From Oceanicaulis sp. HLUCCA04 (lineage in GTDB: Bacteria; Pseudomonadota; Alphaproteobacteria; Caulobacterales; Maricaulaceae), in assembly GCA_001314625.1 (NCBI GenBank), contig LJSH01000003.1, positions 235,454 to 299,453 of the forward strand: 64,000 nt of DNA, written 5' to 3'. The notes beneath the pieces were generated by a model. That model did not search any database. It saw nothing but the letters and a program-made list of their open reading frames with translations, and was not told where the DNA came from. Made by a program: the position numbers and the translations under genes. Shown piece after piece: positions 62,711-64,000 of the stretch. Numbering within the stretch: position 1 is the first letter of the stretch; each line of letters begins with the position of its first letter.

Positions 62711-63153
62711 GTGCAGGCACCCCCGAATCTGGCCGCTGGTCAGGCGGTGCCCATCATTTGCCGGTGCGCGTCTATTACGAGGACACCGATTTCACCGGCA
62801 TTGTCTATTACGCGAACTATCTGAAATTCTTCGAGCGCGGGCGCACCGACGCGCTAAGAACGGCGGGCCTCAGCCATGCAGAGCTGCTCAAAGCCGATCC
62901 GCCTGTGGGCTTCGCGGTGCGCAAGGTGACTGTCGAGTACCATGCCCCCGCGCGCATCGATGACGCTTTGATCGTGGAAACGCGCTTTGCCAGCCTCACC
63001 GGCGTGCGCATGGGTATCGCCCAGTCGATCACCCGCGATGGCGTTTTGCTGGCCAGCGCCGAGGTGGAAGCGGTGTGCATCGATCTCGATGGCCGCCCCA
63101 AACGCCTGCCTGCGGGTCTGAAAGACGCGCTGGGGAAAATGGCGGGGGGCTGA
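62707..63153 (+). CDS. ybgC: Tol-Pal-associated acyl-CoA thioesterase YbgC
   Basis: A 148-residue hot-dog thioesterase of the 4-hydroxybenzoyl-CoA thioesterase type. The active-site stretch [30 protein letters not shown] (catalytic Asp in YYEDTDFTG) and [21 protein letters not shown] are diagnostic. YbgC opens Tol-Pal operons and may act on phospholipid metabolism at the inner membrane. It overlaps ruvB by 4 bases; tolQ follows after a 276-base gap. Confidence 0.93.
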   Translation: MSAGTPESGRWSGGAHHLPVRVYYEDTDFTGIVYYANYLKFFERGRTDALRTAGLSHAELLKADPPVGFAVRKVTVEYHAPARIDDALIVETRFASLTGVRMGIAQSITRDGVLLASAEVEAVCIDLDGRPKRLPAGLKDALGKMAGG

Positions 63154-63429
63154 CTTCTCGCTGAACTCCTGGACGGGTTAGCCGATAGGCAGAGTGGCCC
63201 CGGATAGCGCTGCGCGCTTGCGGGAGTTCATCTGGCAGCGAACAAGGCCCCCACTGCAAATCCAAACGCGGCCTTAACCCTTCTTCCTTCAAATCGCCCC
63301 AATCGGATCACACAAAGCCTGCCTTGGAACATGTGGGGGCGGGCCTGGTGGTATGTCTGGCTTGGCGCGGGCTTTGCGTGGCGCTAAGCAGCATAGCCAA
63401 TAGTTTGCCGCGAGCGTGAGGGAACCGAC
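63154..63429 (+). other. Intergenic region before tolQ
   Basis: These 276 bases hold no convincing gene. An inverted pair TCGCTGAACTCC / GGAGTTCATCTGGCAGCGA (63161-63241) could form an imperfect hairpin ending the ruv-ybgC transcript. A GAGGGAACC ribosome-binding site precedes tolQ. No clear promoter was recognised. Confidence 0.5.

Positions 63430-64000
<571 letters not shown>

Overview
The window is a stretch of high-GC (roughly 64 %) alphaproteobacterial chromosome. A Caulobacter-type flagellar cascade (FlbD, FlbE/FliH, a SciP homologue next to fliF and flgE, CtrA-like boxes, sigma-54-like promoters) points to the Caulobacterales/Maricaulales side of the class, most likely a Maricaulis-, Oceanicaulis- or Glycocaulis-like stalked marine or alkaliphilic bacterium. 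The genus is inference; no rRNA lies in the window. Gene density is high, with many 1-8 base overlaps.

Layout. 1-13.9 kb: flagellar block. Minus strand: fliF-fliG-fliH(flbE)-fliN-flbD-flhA (flhA runs off the left edge), then sciP, then fliK-flgD-flgE; plus strand: flgK-flgL, divergent from fliK across a 487-bp control region. 13.9-17.8 kb: mixed metabolic and envelope genes (a PLP enzyme, a MaoC hydratase, an old-yellow-enzyme relative, a DUF2093 protein, an M23 endopeptidase). 17.8-27.1 kb: lipid A/Kdo block on the minus strand (pmbA - IMPase - DUF4170 - MsbA-like exporter, then DUF374 acyltransferase - waaA - lpxK - lpxL-like) with two plus-strand genes in between. 27.2-39.9 kb: a MAPEG protein, a lipoprotein, a DsbA-like protein, a mini rod/hook-like protein, mnmA, a thiolase, an AT-rich island with a small membrane protein, a RidA protein, dihydroorotase, a GT9 glycosyltransferase, an unknown helical protein, YgfZ, serA, a GT2 glycosyltransferase and cysQ. 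40.1-43.3 kb: coiled-coil protein - zapA - 6S RNA - 5-FTHF cyclo-ligase - fpr - ymdB. 43.3-50.2 kb: a minus-strand polysaccharide block (kdsB - histidine phosphatase - O-antigen ligase/polymerase-like - sugar transferase - unknown membrane protein - tal - glmM). 50.4-58.5 kb, plus strand: yebC, cmk, an aldo/keto reductase, a photolyase-like protein with apparently permuted domains, an ArsR-methyltransferase fusion, pgi, tkt. 58.5-60.2 kb, minus strand: a JmjC oxygenase and a Tat-exported lipoprotein with five acidic repeats. 60.4-64 kb, plus strand: ruvC-ruvA-ruvB-ybgC and the start of tolQ.

How the genes fit together: the left quarter makes the flagellar MS ring, switch, export gate, hook and hook-filament junction under CtrA/SciP and FlbD/sigma-54 control. 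The middle blocks build and export lipid A-Kdo and surface polysaccharide (waaA, lpxK, MsbA-like, kdsB, glmM, Wzy-like, sugar transferase). The right end holds central carbon metabolism (pgi, tkt, with tal nearby), Holliday-junction processing and the Tol-Pal envelope system.

No phage, transposase, CRISPR array, tRNA or rRNA was seen. The least ordinary items are the permuted photolyase, the DxDxGPYADP-repeat lipoprotein, the AT-rich island, the small rod/hook-like protein, and three different families of intergenic palindromic repeats.
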